NCBI GenBank assembly: GCA_919902775.1
Contig: CAKKRJ010000002.1
Span: 399,792-463,791, forward strand
Source: Burkholderiaceae bacterium
GTDB lineage: Bacteria; Pseudomonadota; Gammaproteobacteria; Burkholderiales; Burkholderiaceae_C
Direction: 5' to 3'
Length of the DNA stretch: 64,000 bases
The translations under genes and the position numbers were made by a program. Positions 24,813 to 34,027 of the stretch are shown in pieces (the stretch's first letter is position 1; each line of letters opens with the position of its first letter). The notes under the pieces are model-generated. The model did not search any database and was not told the DNA's origin. It saw only the letters and a list, made by a program, of their open reading frames with translations.

Positions 24813-26945
24813 TCAGTCAGATGTGGTTTTGCGCATGCTGTAGTGCAGCGCCATTTGCATGCGTTTGCTGTCGCGTCCGGTCAATTGCAAAGCACCCCAT
24901 CCGGTATTGATGAACTTGCCGGTGTTCACGCCGTTGGCTTTTTCGCAATGCGCACCCGTACCGCTGCAGCGGATGGTCGCTTGGCGTGCCGTGGAGGACA
25001 GATCAGCGCCTTCGTCCCAAGCCGAGCTATAGACCTTGGCCGAGGTGGGTGCCCAGGCTCCGGTGGGCACATCCCAGCCGTCGATGGTCAAAGATTCAGC
25101 GGTGTTACCAATGGGTATAACGCCTTGTGCATTCGTGGCCGAGGTCAGTGCGTTGAGTGCGGGGACTTTCAGTGCAGGCCATGCCATGGCTTGGAGTTCG
25201 GTCAGCGTGGGGGCTCGGTTGATGGTGCGGCGGTATTGGCGGAACACCGGACTGAGTGAATTGGCCGCTGCAAATGCCGGAGTCAGTGTGATTTCAAACG
25301 TCCAGTTGCCTTGCTGCGGAATGGCCGCGATCTTGTCATCGGTCCAGTCTGCCGGGGTGGCCCAGAACTCGTTGGTGAACCGGGCGCTGGGGTGGCCGCT
25401 GGTGGCTGCATTCAAAAAGGCGCCGTTGAGGCGGATGGTGGCCCCTTTGGTGATGGTGCCGTTTTTGACCAGGCTCAGATAGTCGAGTTGGTTGCTGGGA
25501 TGGGGCTTGAAGGTGAAGATTTTTCTGCTGGGTGAGGTGACCACCACCTGCTCATAAATGGACACTTTGTCCGTGTTGGCATCGTTGGGGTCGTTCCAGC
25601 GGCGTTCGCTGATGCCGATGTGGTAGCCGGTGGACAGATAAGCGTAGTTGGCCACGGCAGGCATGTCCTGGCGGCGGGCTTGGGCGCTGATGTTCAGGTC
25701 GTGATTGGATTGGTTGCCGATCAGTTTGAGCACGCCGTTTTGGGTCCGTGCATGGTATTCGCTCACATCGCTTTGCCCCAGGTTGCTGCCAGCAGCCGGG
25801 TCGGTCACCGTCCAGCGGGCGGTGAACACCACGTCACCGTTCATTGGCAGGGTGGTCACCGTGGTGTTGCTGTTTTTGACGGTGTAGCGGTATTCCGGCA
25901 AGTCGTGCTTCAAGCCCTTCACGGTGCCAAAAATGCCTTTGAATGCGCCGGTAAAACGACCGCTACCTGTTGGTAAGGCGGCCCCTTTTTGGCTGACCAC
26001 GGTGTTGTTGTGCACATATTTGGTCGGGTCGTTGTCTACAAACAAGCCTTTGCAGACCTCGCCCGTGATGTGTGATGCCAAGGTGGCCCCATCGGATCGG
26101 CGGTCGGTGGGGTTGGTGCCAAAGCAGCTTTCCATGCGGGTCAGCAGGTTTTGAATCAACACACTCATGCCGTCTGCAGGCAAGGCTTGGGCATTGACGT
26201 CCGTGAAATTGGCACTGGCCACAGGGGCAACGCCAGGTGCCAGGGTGATTTTGGCGGCGCTGTTGTCGCCGTCTGCCGCAGTGTCCGAGCCACTGGCCTT
26301 GAGTTCAATGGTCACGGTGGCCGTTCCATTGCTGCGAACAATGTTGGGTTTGCCCAGAACATCCAGGACTTTGTCCAGGCCCGTGCTGTCGGTCTTGAAT
26401 GCCATCGTCATGGGGTCGGCATTGGCGTCGACACCTGCCGCGTCCAACAGGGGTTTCAGGGCGGTTTTGACTTCGCTGCTGGCTAGTGTGATTTGGTCTG
26501 CCGTCAGGCTGGATGATGACAGTGTCACCGGATCGCCATTGCTGGCCAGGCGGGCCGCGACCAAGGTGGTAATGGGCGAGACATTGACGGTGGTGGATTG
26601 TGCCGAGTTGACCACGCTGACCTCGGGTTCGCTCTGGCCCTCTTGCGTGGCGATGAGTACAAAGATGCCCTTGGCGGCCGCTTTGAGTTGGATCGAAAAG
26701 CTGCCATCAGCGCCCACGGTGCAGGGTGCGCAAGATTGCACTTCGCTGCCCGTGCTGTCCTTGACCACCACTGTGGCACCTGCCATGGGGGCGCCTGTGG
26801 CCGCAGTGCCGCTGAGGGTGATGGTGCTGTCTGCGCTGCTGCTGCCACCGCCACAAGCGGTCACGAGGGCCGCAATGGCCAGCGTGCTGGCAGACGCGGC
26901 AAAGGGCCACGATGGATGTTGGCTGGGGTTGATCCGATTTTTCAT
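24813..26945 (-). CDS. Large predicted lipoprotein of unknown function
   Basis: The 710-residue protein has a lipoprotein signal: 'STLAIAALVTACGGGSSS', with the acylated Cys at about residue 31 and a flexible Gly/Ser stretch after it. Residues about 40-120 look like a carboxypeptidase-regulatory or Ig-like beta domain ('TLSGTAATGAPMAGATVVVK', 'GADGSFSIQLKA'). The rest has no family I recognise; it is rich in Thr/Asn/Ala, typical of surface beta proteins, with Cys pairs near 'MESCFGTNP', 'EVCKGLF' and 'IRCSGTGAHCEK'. It is flanked by an exported hydrolase (same leader) and a PhoD-type phosphatase, suggesting a joint role in handling an external substrate. That role is an inference. Confidence 0.75.
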   Translation of the reverse strand: MKNRINPSQHPSWPFAASASTLAIAALVTACGGGSSSADSTITLSGTAATGAPMAGATVVVKDSTGSEVQSCAPCTVGADGSFSIQLKAAAKGIFVLIATQEGQSEPEVSVVNSAQSTTVNVSPITTLVAARLASNGDPVTLSSSSLTADQITLASSEVKTALKPLLDAAGVDANADPMTMAFKTDSTGLDKVLDVLGKPNIVRSNGTATVTIELKASGSDTAADGDNSAAKITLAPGVAPVASANFTDVNAQALPADGMSVLIQNLLTRMESCFGTNPTDRRSDGATLASHITGEVCKGLFVDNDPTKYVHNNTVVSQKGAALPTGSGRFTGAFKGIFGTVKGLKHDLPEYRYTVKNSNTTVTTLPMNGDVVFTARWTVTDPAAGSNLGQSDVSEYHARTQNGVLKLIGNQSNHDLNISAQARRQDMPAVANYAYLSTGYHIGISERRWNDPNDANTDKVSIYEQVVVTSPSRKIFTFKPHPSNQLDYLSLVKNGTITKGATIRLNGAFLNAATSGHPSARFTNEFWATPADWTDDKIAAIPQQGNWTFEITLTPAFAAANSLSPVFRQYRRTINRAPTLTELQAMAWPALKVPALNALTSATNAQGVIPIGNTAESLTIDGWDVPTGAWAPTSAKVYSSAWDEGADLSSTARQATIRCSGTGAHCEKANGVNTGKFINTGWGALQLTGRDSKRMQMALHYSMRKTTSD

Positions 26946-26966
26946 GAAGTGCTCCCGGTGGTTGAA
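26901..26966 (-). repeat. Duplicated gene leader, copy 2
   Basis: This is the partner of 24676-24740. Positions 26935-26966 are identical to 24709-24740, covering the ribosome site, start codon and first codons of the lipoprotein gene. The homology fades both upstream of the ribosome site and further into the signal peptide. Confidence 0.85.
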
Positions 26967-27019
26967 GAAAGTTGCAAAGAATGAAATGCGTTGCTTGATG
27001 ACGTGGCGGTTGATCTGCG

Positions 27020-28039
27020 CTACCAGTTTTTGATTGAAATTGGTGCGTGAGGCGATGGGGTTTCACGGCCATGGTCAAACAGGCTGATGCCGATCGCGTC
27101 ATCGCTGACGTTCAGCACACCAAACTTCTGGCTGTAATTGAGCCAACTGTTGCCTGGGTCGTTGTCGCTCCAGTGGAACGGACTGAAATTGATGGCCGCA
27201 CCCGAGGCGGTGACTTCATAGAATTTTTTGCCGGTTGCTGTCGTGATGGGCTCGGGTGTTGCATTGCGATGGATGTCGCCACTGAGCAAAAGGATGCGGT
27301 ATTCACTGGCCAATTGGAGCAACCAGTCGTGTTCATCTTGACAGTCGAGCCAACCACTGCGGCCATGCCGTTGAAAGGTGGAACCGCTGGCCACGAGGTG
27401 CACCGCATGGGGCGCGTTGTGGATTTCGCTTTCGATCTTTTGGCGTTGCGCCGACCCCAGCAATTGCGTTTTGGTGCGCCATGAACGCCCGTCTGTCAGG
27501 TGCAAATGCAGTTGGTCTGACAGTTTGATGTGGTCATAGCCGGGCATCAGGCTGTCATAGGCGCCCAGATTGGGTGGGGTCACGTAGTTTTGCTGCACGG
27601 CGGCATCGCTGACGGATGCAGGGAACGCTTCCTTGTTCAAGGCAGCTCGCCAGCACTGCAGCAAGTTGCCCGACAGTACGGCTTGGTTCATGTGCAGTTT
27701 GGTGCGGGCATTTTTTCCGTTGGCATCGTTCCATAAAAAATCGTGGTCGTCCCAGATGGCATAGGTGCGCAGATGGGGTCGTGTGATCAAGTTGCTGAAT
27801 TCTGGAACGGCCAATTGCTTTTGGTACAGCGCGTGCAAATGGGTGGCGAATGCATGGTCTGCATAGCCAGCTTCTTGGGGGTGACTGTGCTCATTTCCAT
27901 CGGGGTGAGGAGGGCAGTCGATGTAGACGGAATCGCCCAACAAGACCAGCACGTCCGGCTCTTGTTTGGCGATGGTGTTCCAGACGGGTTGACTCTTGTA
28001 TGAGTTGGGCGACATGCACGATGTGAATGCGATTTTCAT
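27020..28039 (-). CDS. Alkaline phosphatase D family metallophosphatase
   Basis: This 339-residue PhoD-like protein carries the metal-binding motifs in order: 'MKIAFTSCMSPN' (strand 1), 'VLVLLGDSVYIDCPPH', 'TYAIWDDHDFLWND' and 'RILLLSGDIHRNATPEP'. No signal peptide precedes the domain, unlike secreted Tat-dependent PhoD, so it probably works in the cytoplasm on a phosphodiester or phosphomonoester. It lies 74 bp upstream of the lipoprotein gene on the same strand and diverges from a two-component system 171 bp away, which may regulate it. Confidence 0.88.
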   Translation of the reverse strand: MKIAFTSCMSPNSYKSQPVWNTIAKQEPDVLVLLGDSVYIDCPPHPDGNEHSHPQEAGYADHAFATHLHALYQKQLAVPEFSNLITRPHLRTYAIWDDHDFLWNDANGKNARTKLHMNQAVLSGNLLQCWRAALNKEAFPASVSDAAVQQNYVTPPNLGAYDSLMPGYDHIKLSDQLHLHLTDGRSWRTKTQLLGSAQRQKIESEIHNAPHAVHLVASGSTFQRHGRSGWLDCQDEHDWLLQLASEYRILLLSGDIHRNATPEPITTATGKKFYEVTASGAAINFSPFHWSDNDPGNSWLNYSQKFGVLNVSDDAIGISLFDHGRETPSPHAPISIKNW

Positions 28040-28140
28040 GGTCGGATCTCCTTGCCTGGTGGCCGGTGTTGAACGGAATTGCCAACGCCGGGCTGACTAT
28101 AATTTGAGCAAATAAAGATTCATATCCCATAAACGAGTGG

Positions 28141-28168
28141 TTGTTAAGAATTCAAAATTTTTTATGCT
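28141..28168 (+). promoter_or_regulatory. Possible sigma-70 promoter of the response regulator gene
   Basis: TTGTTA (28141-28146), a 16-bp spacer and TATGCT (28163-28168) resemble -35 and -10 boxes in an AT-rich stretch that stands out from the GC-rich surroundings. The start codon is 43 bp further on. The same AT-rich interval must also hold the promoter of the divergent phosphatase gene. Confidence 0.35.
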
Positions 28169-28210
28169 TGCAGGTTGTGCCGAGGTGTTGAACTGTGGAG
28201 CGATCTCAAA

Positions 28211-28909
28211 ATGAAAACTGTCTTGGTTTGGATCGTGGAAGATGACCCGCAGGTGCGGATGTACCTGGCTGAGCAGGTGCAAGCGCATCCCTTGCTGAGC
28301 TTGGTGGCGATGCATGAAACCAAACAAGAGGCCGTGGCCTGGTTGTCTGCGCAGTCAGTGGCCGTGGATGCTTTGTTGTGTGATCTGGGTCTGCCCGACG
28401 GTTCGGGCCAAGAAGTGATCTCTGCGGCCGTACAAAAGTGGCCTCACTGCGACGCGATGGTCATCTCCATGTTTGGCGATGACATGAGCGTGCTGTCCAG
28501 CATCGATGCTGGAGCAGTTGGCTACATTCACAAAGATGCGCCTTGGGGCGATGTGGCGCAGTCGATTCTGGACATGAAAGCCGGTGCCGCCCCCATGTCA
28601 CCCATGATTGCACGCGGTGTACTGGCCCGATTGAGAAGGTTGGCCGGACCGGCCCACGCCTCACCCATGGATGCAGTCAAGACCCATGCATTCGAGTTGA
28701 TGTCGATGGGTTTCAAGCTGAGCCACAAAGAGGGGGAAATACTCGAGCTGATCTCCAGAGGCTTTTCCTATGCGGAGATCGCGGGGCTTCAAAAGATCAG
28801 CATTTACACGGTCCAAAGTCACATCAAAAATCTTTACCGCAAGATGGCCGTTCATTCACGCAGCGAAGCGGTTTTTGAGGCCCAAAAACTGGGTTTGCTG
28901 CGTGTCTGA
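28211..28909 (+). CDS. NarL/FixJ-family response regulator
   Basis: The 232-residue regulator starts at the ATG at 28211. Residues 1-125 are a receiver domain with the acidic pair in 'VWIVEDDPQ', phospho-acceptor Asp58 in 'ALLCDLGLPDGSG' and the conserved Lys in 'GYIHKDAPW'. Residues about 165-228 are a LuxR-type helix-turn-helix: 'LSHKEGEILELISRGFSYAE' and 'YTVQSHIKNLYRKM'. The recognition region reads 'ISIYTVQSH' instead of the more common 'SxxTVKxH', but the fold is clear. It is directly followed by its kinase gene and divergent from the phosphatase/lipoprotein/hydrolase group, which are the likeliest targets. Confidence 0.93.
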   Translation: MKTVLVWIVEDDPQVRMYLAEQVQAHPLLSLVAMHETKQEAVAWLSAQSVAVDALLCDLGLPDGSGQEVISAAVQKWPHCDAMVISMFGDDMSVLSSIDAGAVGYIHKDAPWGDVAQSILDMKAGAAPMSPMIARGVLARLRRLAGPAHASPMDAVKTHAFELMSMGFKLSHKEGEILELISRGFSYAEIAGLQKISIYTVQSHIKNLYRKMAVHSRSEAVFEAQKLGLLRV

Positions 28910-28913
28910 ATGG

Positions 28914-30746
28914 ATGCGCTCATGGGCTCGCTCATGGGCTTTTTTGCTGGTGCTTTGGCTGGGGTTTTGTAGCGGGACGCAGGCCAGGACGCTGGAGATT
29001 TCTCAGGCGCAGATGCAGCTTGAGACCCTGGGTGAAGCACAGGAAAAACAGGTTCAATTGCCCTATTTCTGGGACCACCATTACCCTGGTTATGCGGGGA
29101 CCGCCAAATTCTCATTGCGATGGGCACTGGCCGATGTGCCTGCTGAAGAAGGCGTGGCGATTTATTTGCCGAGGGTCGGAAACCGCTTTGAGTTATCGGT
29201 CAATGGTCACGTCTTGTTGACCCATCTGTCCACCGAAGCCATGCGGGTCAGTCAGAAGCAAGCCGATTTCAGTAAACGACCGCATTGGGTGGCTGTTCCA
29301 GAGGCCGTGTTGAAGGCTGAAAACGTCTTGCACCTGCGTGTGGAGTCGGACGTTTTGCGCAAAGGGGGTTTGAACCCCGTGGTGGTGGGATCAGCGCAAG
29401 AGCTTTATGAGCGTTACGAGCGCGATTACCGGTGGCAAGTGGGTTGGGCATTGGTGATGGTGGCCTTCAATTGGACCGTCGCCGGTTTCAGTCTGATTTT
29501 GTGGTCCACAGAAAGCGAGGTGAGGCCGCGTGAACCCTTGTACCTCATCGCCGCTTTGACCGAGTTTTTTTGGAGCATCCGCATGTTGGATGTGGTGCTG
29601 ATCACGCCCCCTTGGCCGTGGCCCTGGTGGAGTTTCCTTGTTTATGCGGCATACATTTTCTGGATTTATGGGGCGCTCATGTTTGTGCACCTCATTGTCG
29701 ATATCCAAGGACAACGCATTCAACGAACAAGCTTCGTTGTCATGTTGATCGGTGTTGCGACGGCAGCCATGGAGGCATTTGCAGGCATAGACATGCCGAG
29801 GGTCATCTGGTTGGGCTGTGTGGCTGTGAGCTTGTTGGTGTATGGGGTTTGGTTCTGTCACCGTGCTTTGCGGCAACCCAATGCTGAACGTGTCTTGATT
29901 GCCCTGGCTGTCATTGTGAATGTGGTGCTGGGGGTGCATGACTGGTGGTTTGTGCGTGTTTTGGGCGGGGTGAATGGGCACACGAATTGGATGCCTTACA
30001 GCGTGGTGCTTTTCGGCTGGAGCCTGGTGTTTGTGGTGATTTCCAGATTCAGGCAAAGCATGCTCAGAGAGCGGGCTGCGACGAGCCAGTTTGAATTCCG
30101 GGTCAAGGAAAAAGAAATGGTCTTGCGTCAGGACTATGAAGATCAAAAACTTCACCTGGCAGAAAACGAACGGCTCACCGAACGCCAGCGGGTGCTGCGC
30201 GACATGCACGACGGGGTCGGGGCACATTTGAGTGCGGCCATTCGGCAGATTGAACGGGGCAGCATCAAGCCAGCAGACCTGACATGGACGCTGCACGACT
30301 GTCTGGACTTGCTCAAGTTGACCGTGGACGGCATGAATTGTGAAATGGGCGATGTGGTGGGTTTGTTGGCCAACATCCGCTACCGACTGGATGCGCGCAT
30401 GCGCGCCGCAGGATTGCAACTGGTGTGGCGCATCGATGCCGAGGTTCAGAAAATCAACTGGATGACGATGCAAAACATGCAGAATTTGCGTTTCATGATT
30501 TTTGGGATTTTTTCCAACATCCTGCAGCACGCCGATGCCACGCAATTGGAGGTGTCGTTGCACCTGGATGGGCCCCTGTGTGTGTTTGATTTTTCGGACA
30601 ACGGTGTGGGCTTCAACGTGGACCAAACCTCGTTTCGGGGTTTGCGCTTCCTGCACGAGCGTGCCCAGCTGCTGGGTGGGGTGCTGCAGATCCAAAGTCA
30701 GACGGGCCAGACCCGTGTCACCTTGCGGCTGCCTCTGAAAAAATGA
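28914..30746 (+). CDS. 7TM (DISM-type) sensor histidine kinase of the NarX-like HPK7 class
   Basis: This kinase of about 610 residues begins at the ATG at 28914, 4 nt after the regulator stop; an in-frame GTG at 28902 would overlap it. It has a signal helix, an extracytoplasmic jelly-roll-like sensor region (about 25-165), then seven membrane helices ('WALVMVAFNWTVAGFSLILW' through 'YSVVLFGWSLVFVVI'), a coiled coil, and a kinase core with the H-box 'LRDMHDGVGAHLSAAI' (His about 432), N-box 'IFSNILQHADATQLEV' and G-box 'FDFSDNGVGFN'. The DHDG-type H-box belongs to the HisKA_3 class that pairs with NarL regulators. The 7TMR-DISM assembly is associated with sensing small extracellular ligands such as carbohydrates. 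Confidence 0.9.
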   Translation: MRSWARSWAFLLVLWLGFCSGTQARTLEISQAQMQLETLGEAQEKQVQLPYFWDHHYPGYAGTAKFSLRWALADVPAEEGVAIYLPRVGNRFELSVNGHVLLTHLSTEAMRVSQKQADFSKRPHWVAVPEAVLKAENVLHLRVESDVLRKGGLNPVVVGSAQELYERYERDYRWQVGWALVMVAFNWTVAGFSLILWSTESEVRPREPLYLIAALTEFFWSIRMLDVVLITPPWPWPWWSFLVYAAYIFWIYGALMFVHLIVDIQGQRIQRTSFVVMLIGVATAAMEAFAGIDMPRVIWLGCVAVSLLVYGVWFCHRALRQPNAERVLIALAVIVNVVLGVHDWWFVRVLGGVNGHTNWMPYSVVLFGWSLVFVVISRFRQSMLRERAATSQFEFRVKEKEMVLRQDYEDQKLHLAENERLTERQRVLRDMHDGVGAHLSAAIRQIERGSIKPADLTWTLHDCLDLLKLTVDGMNCEMGDVVGLLANIRYRLDARMRAAGLQLVWRIDAEVQKINWMTMQNMQNLRFMIFGIFSNILQHADATQLEVSLHLDGPLCVFDFSDNGVGFNVDQTSFRGLRFLHERAQLLGGVLQIQSQTGQTRVTLRLPLKK

Positions 30747-30790
30747 GGCCCTTGCAATGAGGCTTGGCCGCTCTGGGATAATCCTCTCCC

Positions 30791-31888
30791 ATGAGCGGCA
30801 ATACCTTTGGAAATCTTTTTTCGGTCACCAACTTTGGTGAATCCCACGGCCCGGCCATTGGCTGCGTGATCGATGGCTGCCCCCCGGGCATGCCCCTGAG
30901 CGAGGCAGACATCCAGCCCGATCTGGACCGCCGCCGTCCCGGCACCAGCCAATTTGTGACCCAGCGCAACGAACCCGATGCGGTGCAAATCATCTCCGGG
31001 GTTTACCAGGGGCTGACGACCGGGACCCCAATTTGCTTGCTGATCCAGAACACCGACCAGCGCAGCAAGGACTATGGCGACATCCTGCAGACCTTCCGTC
31101 CGGGCCATGCCGACTACACCTACTGGCGCAAGTACGGCCTGCGCGATCCGCGCGGCGGTGGGCGCTCTTCGGCCCGCCTGACGGCCCCCATGGTGGCGGC
31201 AGGTGCGGTGGCCAAGAAGTGGCTGAAGGAAAAATTTGGCACCACTTTTGTCGGCTGCATGACCCAGATCGGGGATGTCCCCGTGGGCTTCGAAAGCTGG
31301 GACCATGTGCCGAACAACCCGTTTTTTGCCCCGGTGGCCGATGTTTCGGCGCTGGAGGCCTACATGAATGCCTTGCGCAAGTCGGGTGATTCGTGCGGTG
31401 CCCGCCTGCGCGTGGTGGCCCGTGGCGTGCCTGTGGGGCTGGGCCAGCCGCTGTTTGACAAGATTGACGCCGACATCGCCTTTGCCATGATGGGCATCAA
31501 CGCGGTCAAGGGGGTAGAGATTGGCGCGGGCTTTGGCTGCGTCACGCAAAAAGGCAGCACCGCAGGCGATGCGCTCACCCCGGAAGGCTTTGTGGGCAAC
31601 AACGCCGGTGGCGTGCTGGGCGGCATCAGCACCGGGCAAGACATCGAGGTGTCGATTGCCGTGAAGCCCACCAGCTCGATCTTGATCGCCCGTGACTCGA
31701 TCGATGCCAACGGCCAGCCCACCGAAGTCATCACCAAAGGCCGTCACGACCCGTGCGTGGGCATCCGTGCCACACCGATTGCCGAGGCCATGCTGGCCCT
31801 GGTGGTGATGGAACACGCTTTGCAGTACCGGGCCCAATGCGCTGACGTGCAGCACACGCTGCCGCCCATCGCTCCTGCCAAGCCCTGA
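30791..31888 (+). CDS. aroC: Chorismate synthase
   Basis: This 365-residue enzyme catalyses the last step of the shikimate pathway, EPSP to chorismate, with reduced FMN. It has the standard N-terminus '[20 protein letters not shown]', then '[19 protein letters not shown]', '[14 protein letters not shown]' and '[20 protein letters not shown]', and the C-terminal 'RGRHDPCV'-like '[19 protein letters not shown]'. Length and motif order are normal. It lies 3 bp upstream of an MFS gene, so the two share a transcript although no functional link is evident. Confidence 0.98.
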   Translation: MSGNTFGNLFSVTNFGESHGPAIGCVIDGCPPGMPLSEADIQPDLDRRRPGTSQFVTQRNEPDAVQIISGVYQGLTTGTPICLLIQNTDQRSKDYGDILQTFRPGHADYTYWRKYGLRDPRGGGRSSARLTAPMVAAGAVAKKWLKEKFGTTFVGCMTQIGDVPVGFESWDHVPNNPFFAPVADVSALEAYMNALRKSGDSCGARLRVVARGVPVGLGQPLFDKIDADIAFAMMGINAVKGVEIGAGFGCVTQKGSTAGDALTPEGFVGNNAGGVLGGISTGQDIEVSIAVKPTSSILIARDSIDANGQPTEVITKGRHDPCVGIRATPIAEAMLALVVMEHALQYRAQCADVQHTLPPIAPAKP

Positions 31889-31891
31889 GGT

Positions 31892-33067
31892 ATGACGCGA
31901 CGCCGGCAGCTGCTGCCCTTTGCCGCGATGTCGGCCAGTTACTTTGCCCACATCGGGTTTTTCAACCCTTACTTGCCCCTGTGGTTGCAAGACATGGGCC
32001 TGAGCCTGCTGACCATCAGCGTGCTCACGGCGGTGCAGGCGGCCACCCGTTTGTTTGCGCCCTATGCTTGGGGCGCTTTGAGTGACCGCACGGGCGAGCG
32101 CGTGAAGTTGCTGCGCATCGGGGCGGGGGTGGCTTTTGCCTCGGCTTGTTTGCTGTTTTTTGACTGGGGGCCGGTGGGCTTGGGGTTGGTGTTGTTGGTG
32201 ATGTTCACCCACACCAGTTCCATGATGCCGATCAGCGAAGCCGCCATGGCGCACCTGGTCAGCCAGGGCGGGGCGTTTGACGCCAAGCGCTATGGGCGGG
32301 TGCGTCTGTGGGGCTCAATGGGATTTTTGGTCACGGTGTTTGCGGCGGGGGCCTGGTTCGATGCGTTTGGCATGCGGCACTTTCCGGGCTGGACGGTGTT
32401 GAGCCTGGCGGCCGTGCTGCTGTGTGTCTGGTGGTTGCCCAATGTCAAAGAGCCCACGCACCACTTGGAAGCGCATGTGCCGGTGTGGCCGGTGTTGCGG
32501 CAAAAGCCGGTTCAGTGGTTTTTGGCGTCCACGTTTTTCCATGTGCTGTCGCACATCGGCATTTATGTGTTTTTTTCGCTGTACCTGGATGAAGTGGGTT
32601 ACAGCAAAACCATGATCGGTGTGATGTGGGTGGTCTCGGTGGCGGTGGAGGTTGGCTGGTTTTTCAACCAGTCGCGCTGGCTGCCCCGCATGCCCCTGAC
32701 CGCATGGCTGGTGGTGTGTTCGGCGGTGATGGCGCTGCGCATGGGCCTGACGACGGCCTGGGCCGATGTGTTGTGGGTCTTGTTGTTGGCGCAATTGCTG
32801 CATGCCATCACCTTTGCCACGCACCACACGGTGTGCATCGCCTTGGTCTCGCACCATTTTCCGGGCCGATTGCGCGGGCGCGGGCAGGCGCTTTACACCG
32901 TCATCGCTTATGGTTTTTCAGGTGTGCTGGGGGCTTTGCTGGGGGGCGTCATCAGCGAACGCTGGGGTTTGCAAAGCGTGTTTCTGGCCAGTGGTCTGGC
33001 CAGCGTGGTGGCCACGGCGGCGGCGTACAAGGTTTGGCGCTTGCATCACCCGCGGGTGGTCCAGTGA
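31892..33067 (+). CDS. MFS transporter, phenylpropionate permease-like
   Basis: This 391-residue transporter has about 12 membrane helices. The first reads 'AAMSASYFAHIGFFNPYLPL', followed by the loop motif 'GALSDRTGERVKLLR' and 'KRYGRVRLWGSMGFLV', which are typical of the MFS_1_like/HcaT (3-phenylpropionate permease) group. The substrate cannot be inferred; aromatic acids or nucleosides are transported by relatives. It is 3 bp downstream of aroC and 34 bp upstream of an alpha/beta hydrolase, all on the same strand. Confidence 0.88.
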   Translation: MTRRRQLLPFAAMSASYFAHIGFFNPYLPLWLQDMGLSLLTISVLTAVQAATRLFAPYAWGALSDRTGERVKLLRIGAGVAFASACLLFFDWGPVGLGLVLLVMFTHTSSMMPISEAAMAHLVSQGGAFDAKRYGRVRLWGSMGFLVTVFAAGAWFDAFGMRHFPGWTVLSLAAVLLCVWWLPNVKEPTHHLEAHVPVWPVLRQKPVQWFLASTFFHVLSHIGIYVFFSLYLDEVGYSKTMIGVMWVVSVAVEVGWFFNQSRWLPRMPLTAWLVVCSAVMALRMGLTTAWADVLWVLLLAQLLHAITFATHHTVCIALVSHHFPGRLRGRGQALYTVIAYGFSGVLGALLGGVISERWGLQSVFLASGLASVVATAAAYKVWRLHHPRVVQ

Positions 33068-33101
33068 TGCGGTGGTCTGTGATGAATGCTTGGAAGAAAC
33101 C

Positions 33102-33986
33102 ATGAGTGCGCTGGTGTTGCCCGATTTTTTGCCATCCGATGTGTGTCTGGCCTTGGGCGATGCCCAGCGCCTGGTCACCTGCTTGGACGGCGCCCACACG
33201 GTCTGGCATGCCTGGGGGCAGGCCCAGCACCCCGCCGTGGTGTTGCTGCATGGCGGCAGCGGCAGCTGGACACACTGGGTGCGCAGCATCGCGCCTCTGG
33301 CCGGTGCGGGCTGGCGCGTGCTGGTGCCTGATATGCCGGGCTTTGGCGACTCGGACTTGCCTGCAGGCTGTACCGATGTCGATGCCTTACCCGCGCATTT
33401 GCACGCCGGCTTGCAGCAGTTGCAAAACCAGGGCGTTTGCACCGGCCCTGTGCAGGTGGTGGGTTTTTCTTTTGGGGGCATGGCCGGGGCGCTGTGGCTG
33501 GCCGATCACCCGCAAGATGCCCGGGCACTGGTGCTGGTGGGGGCGCCCGGCATGGGCATCACCGTGTCCGGGCGCATGGCACTCAAAGGGTGGCGGCATT
33601 TGCCCACACCGCAAGCGCAGGAACAGGTGCACCGGCACAACCTGATGGCGCTGATGTTCGAGCGGCCCGAAAGTCTGGATGCGTTGGCGCTGAACCTGCA
33701 CACGGCCAACGTGCAGCGCGATCGCATGCCGCGCCGCCGCCTGTCGTCCACCGACATCGTGGCCCGGGCCTTGCCGCGTGTGCAGGTGCCGGTCAGCGCC
33801 ATTTATGGTGAACACGATGCCTTGTACCGGGGCCGCTTGCCCGAGTTGCAATCGGCCATGCAGGGCTTGCCCCCCCGTTGGGGGCAATGGCACACGGTGC
33901 CCGGAGCGGGCCATTGGGTGCCCTATGAAGCCGCCGAGCCGTTCATGGCGGCTTTGCTCGCCACCCTACAGGTGCCGGGGATTTGA
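33102..33986 (+). CDS. Alpha/beta fold hydrolase
   Basis: The 294-residue enzyme starts at the ATG at 33102; open reading continues further upstream, inside the MFS gene, but without family similarity. Catalytic features are 'AVVLLHGGSGSWTHWVRSI' (oxyanion loop), 'VLVPDMPGFGDSDLP', nucleophile Ser123 in 'VVGFSFGGMAGALW', Asp in 'IYGEHDALYRGR' and His in 'VPGAGHWVPYEAAE'. It resembles MhpC/haloalkane-dehalogenase-like hydrolases acting on small esters or ring-cleavage products. Position after an aromatic-acid-type transporter gene supports that, weakly. It converges with the YhgE/Pip gene. Confidence 0.9.
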   Translation: MSALVLPDFLPSDVCLALGDAQRLVTCLDGAHTVWHAWGQAQHPAVVLLHGGSGSWTHWVRSIAPLAGAGWRVLVPDMPGFGDSDLPAGCTDVDALPAHLHAGLQQLQNQGVCTGPVQVVGFSFGGMAGALWLADHPQDARALVLVGAPGMGITVSGRMALKGWRHLPTPQAQEQVHRHNLMALMFERPESLDALALNLHTANVQRDRMPRRRLSSTDIVARALPRVQVPVSAIYGEHDALYRGRLPELQSAMQGLPPRWGQWHTVPGAGHWVPYEAAEPFMAALLATLQVPGI

Positions 33987-34027
33987 GCTGACTTGGTGGA
34001 GGGCCGGGTTCGCTGAAGACCCCCGTG

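Noticed and set aside
32766..33101. An N-terminal extension of the hydrolase at 33102
   Set aside because: The extra residues are Cys/Trp/Arg-rich out-of-frame reading of the MFS transporter gene.
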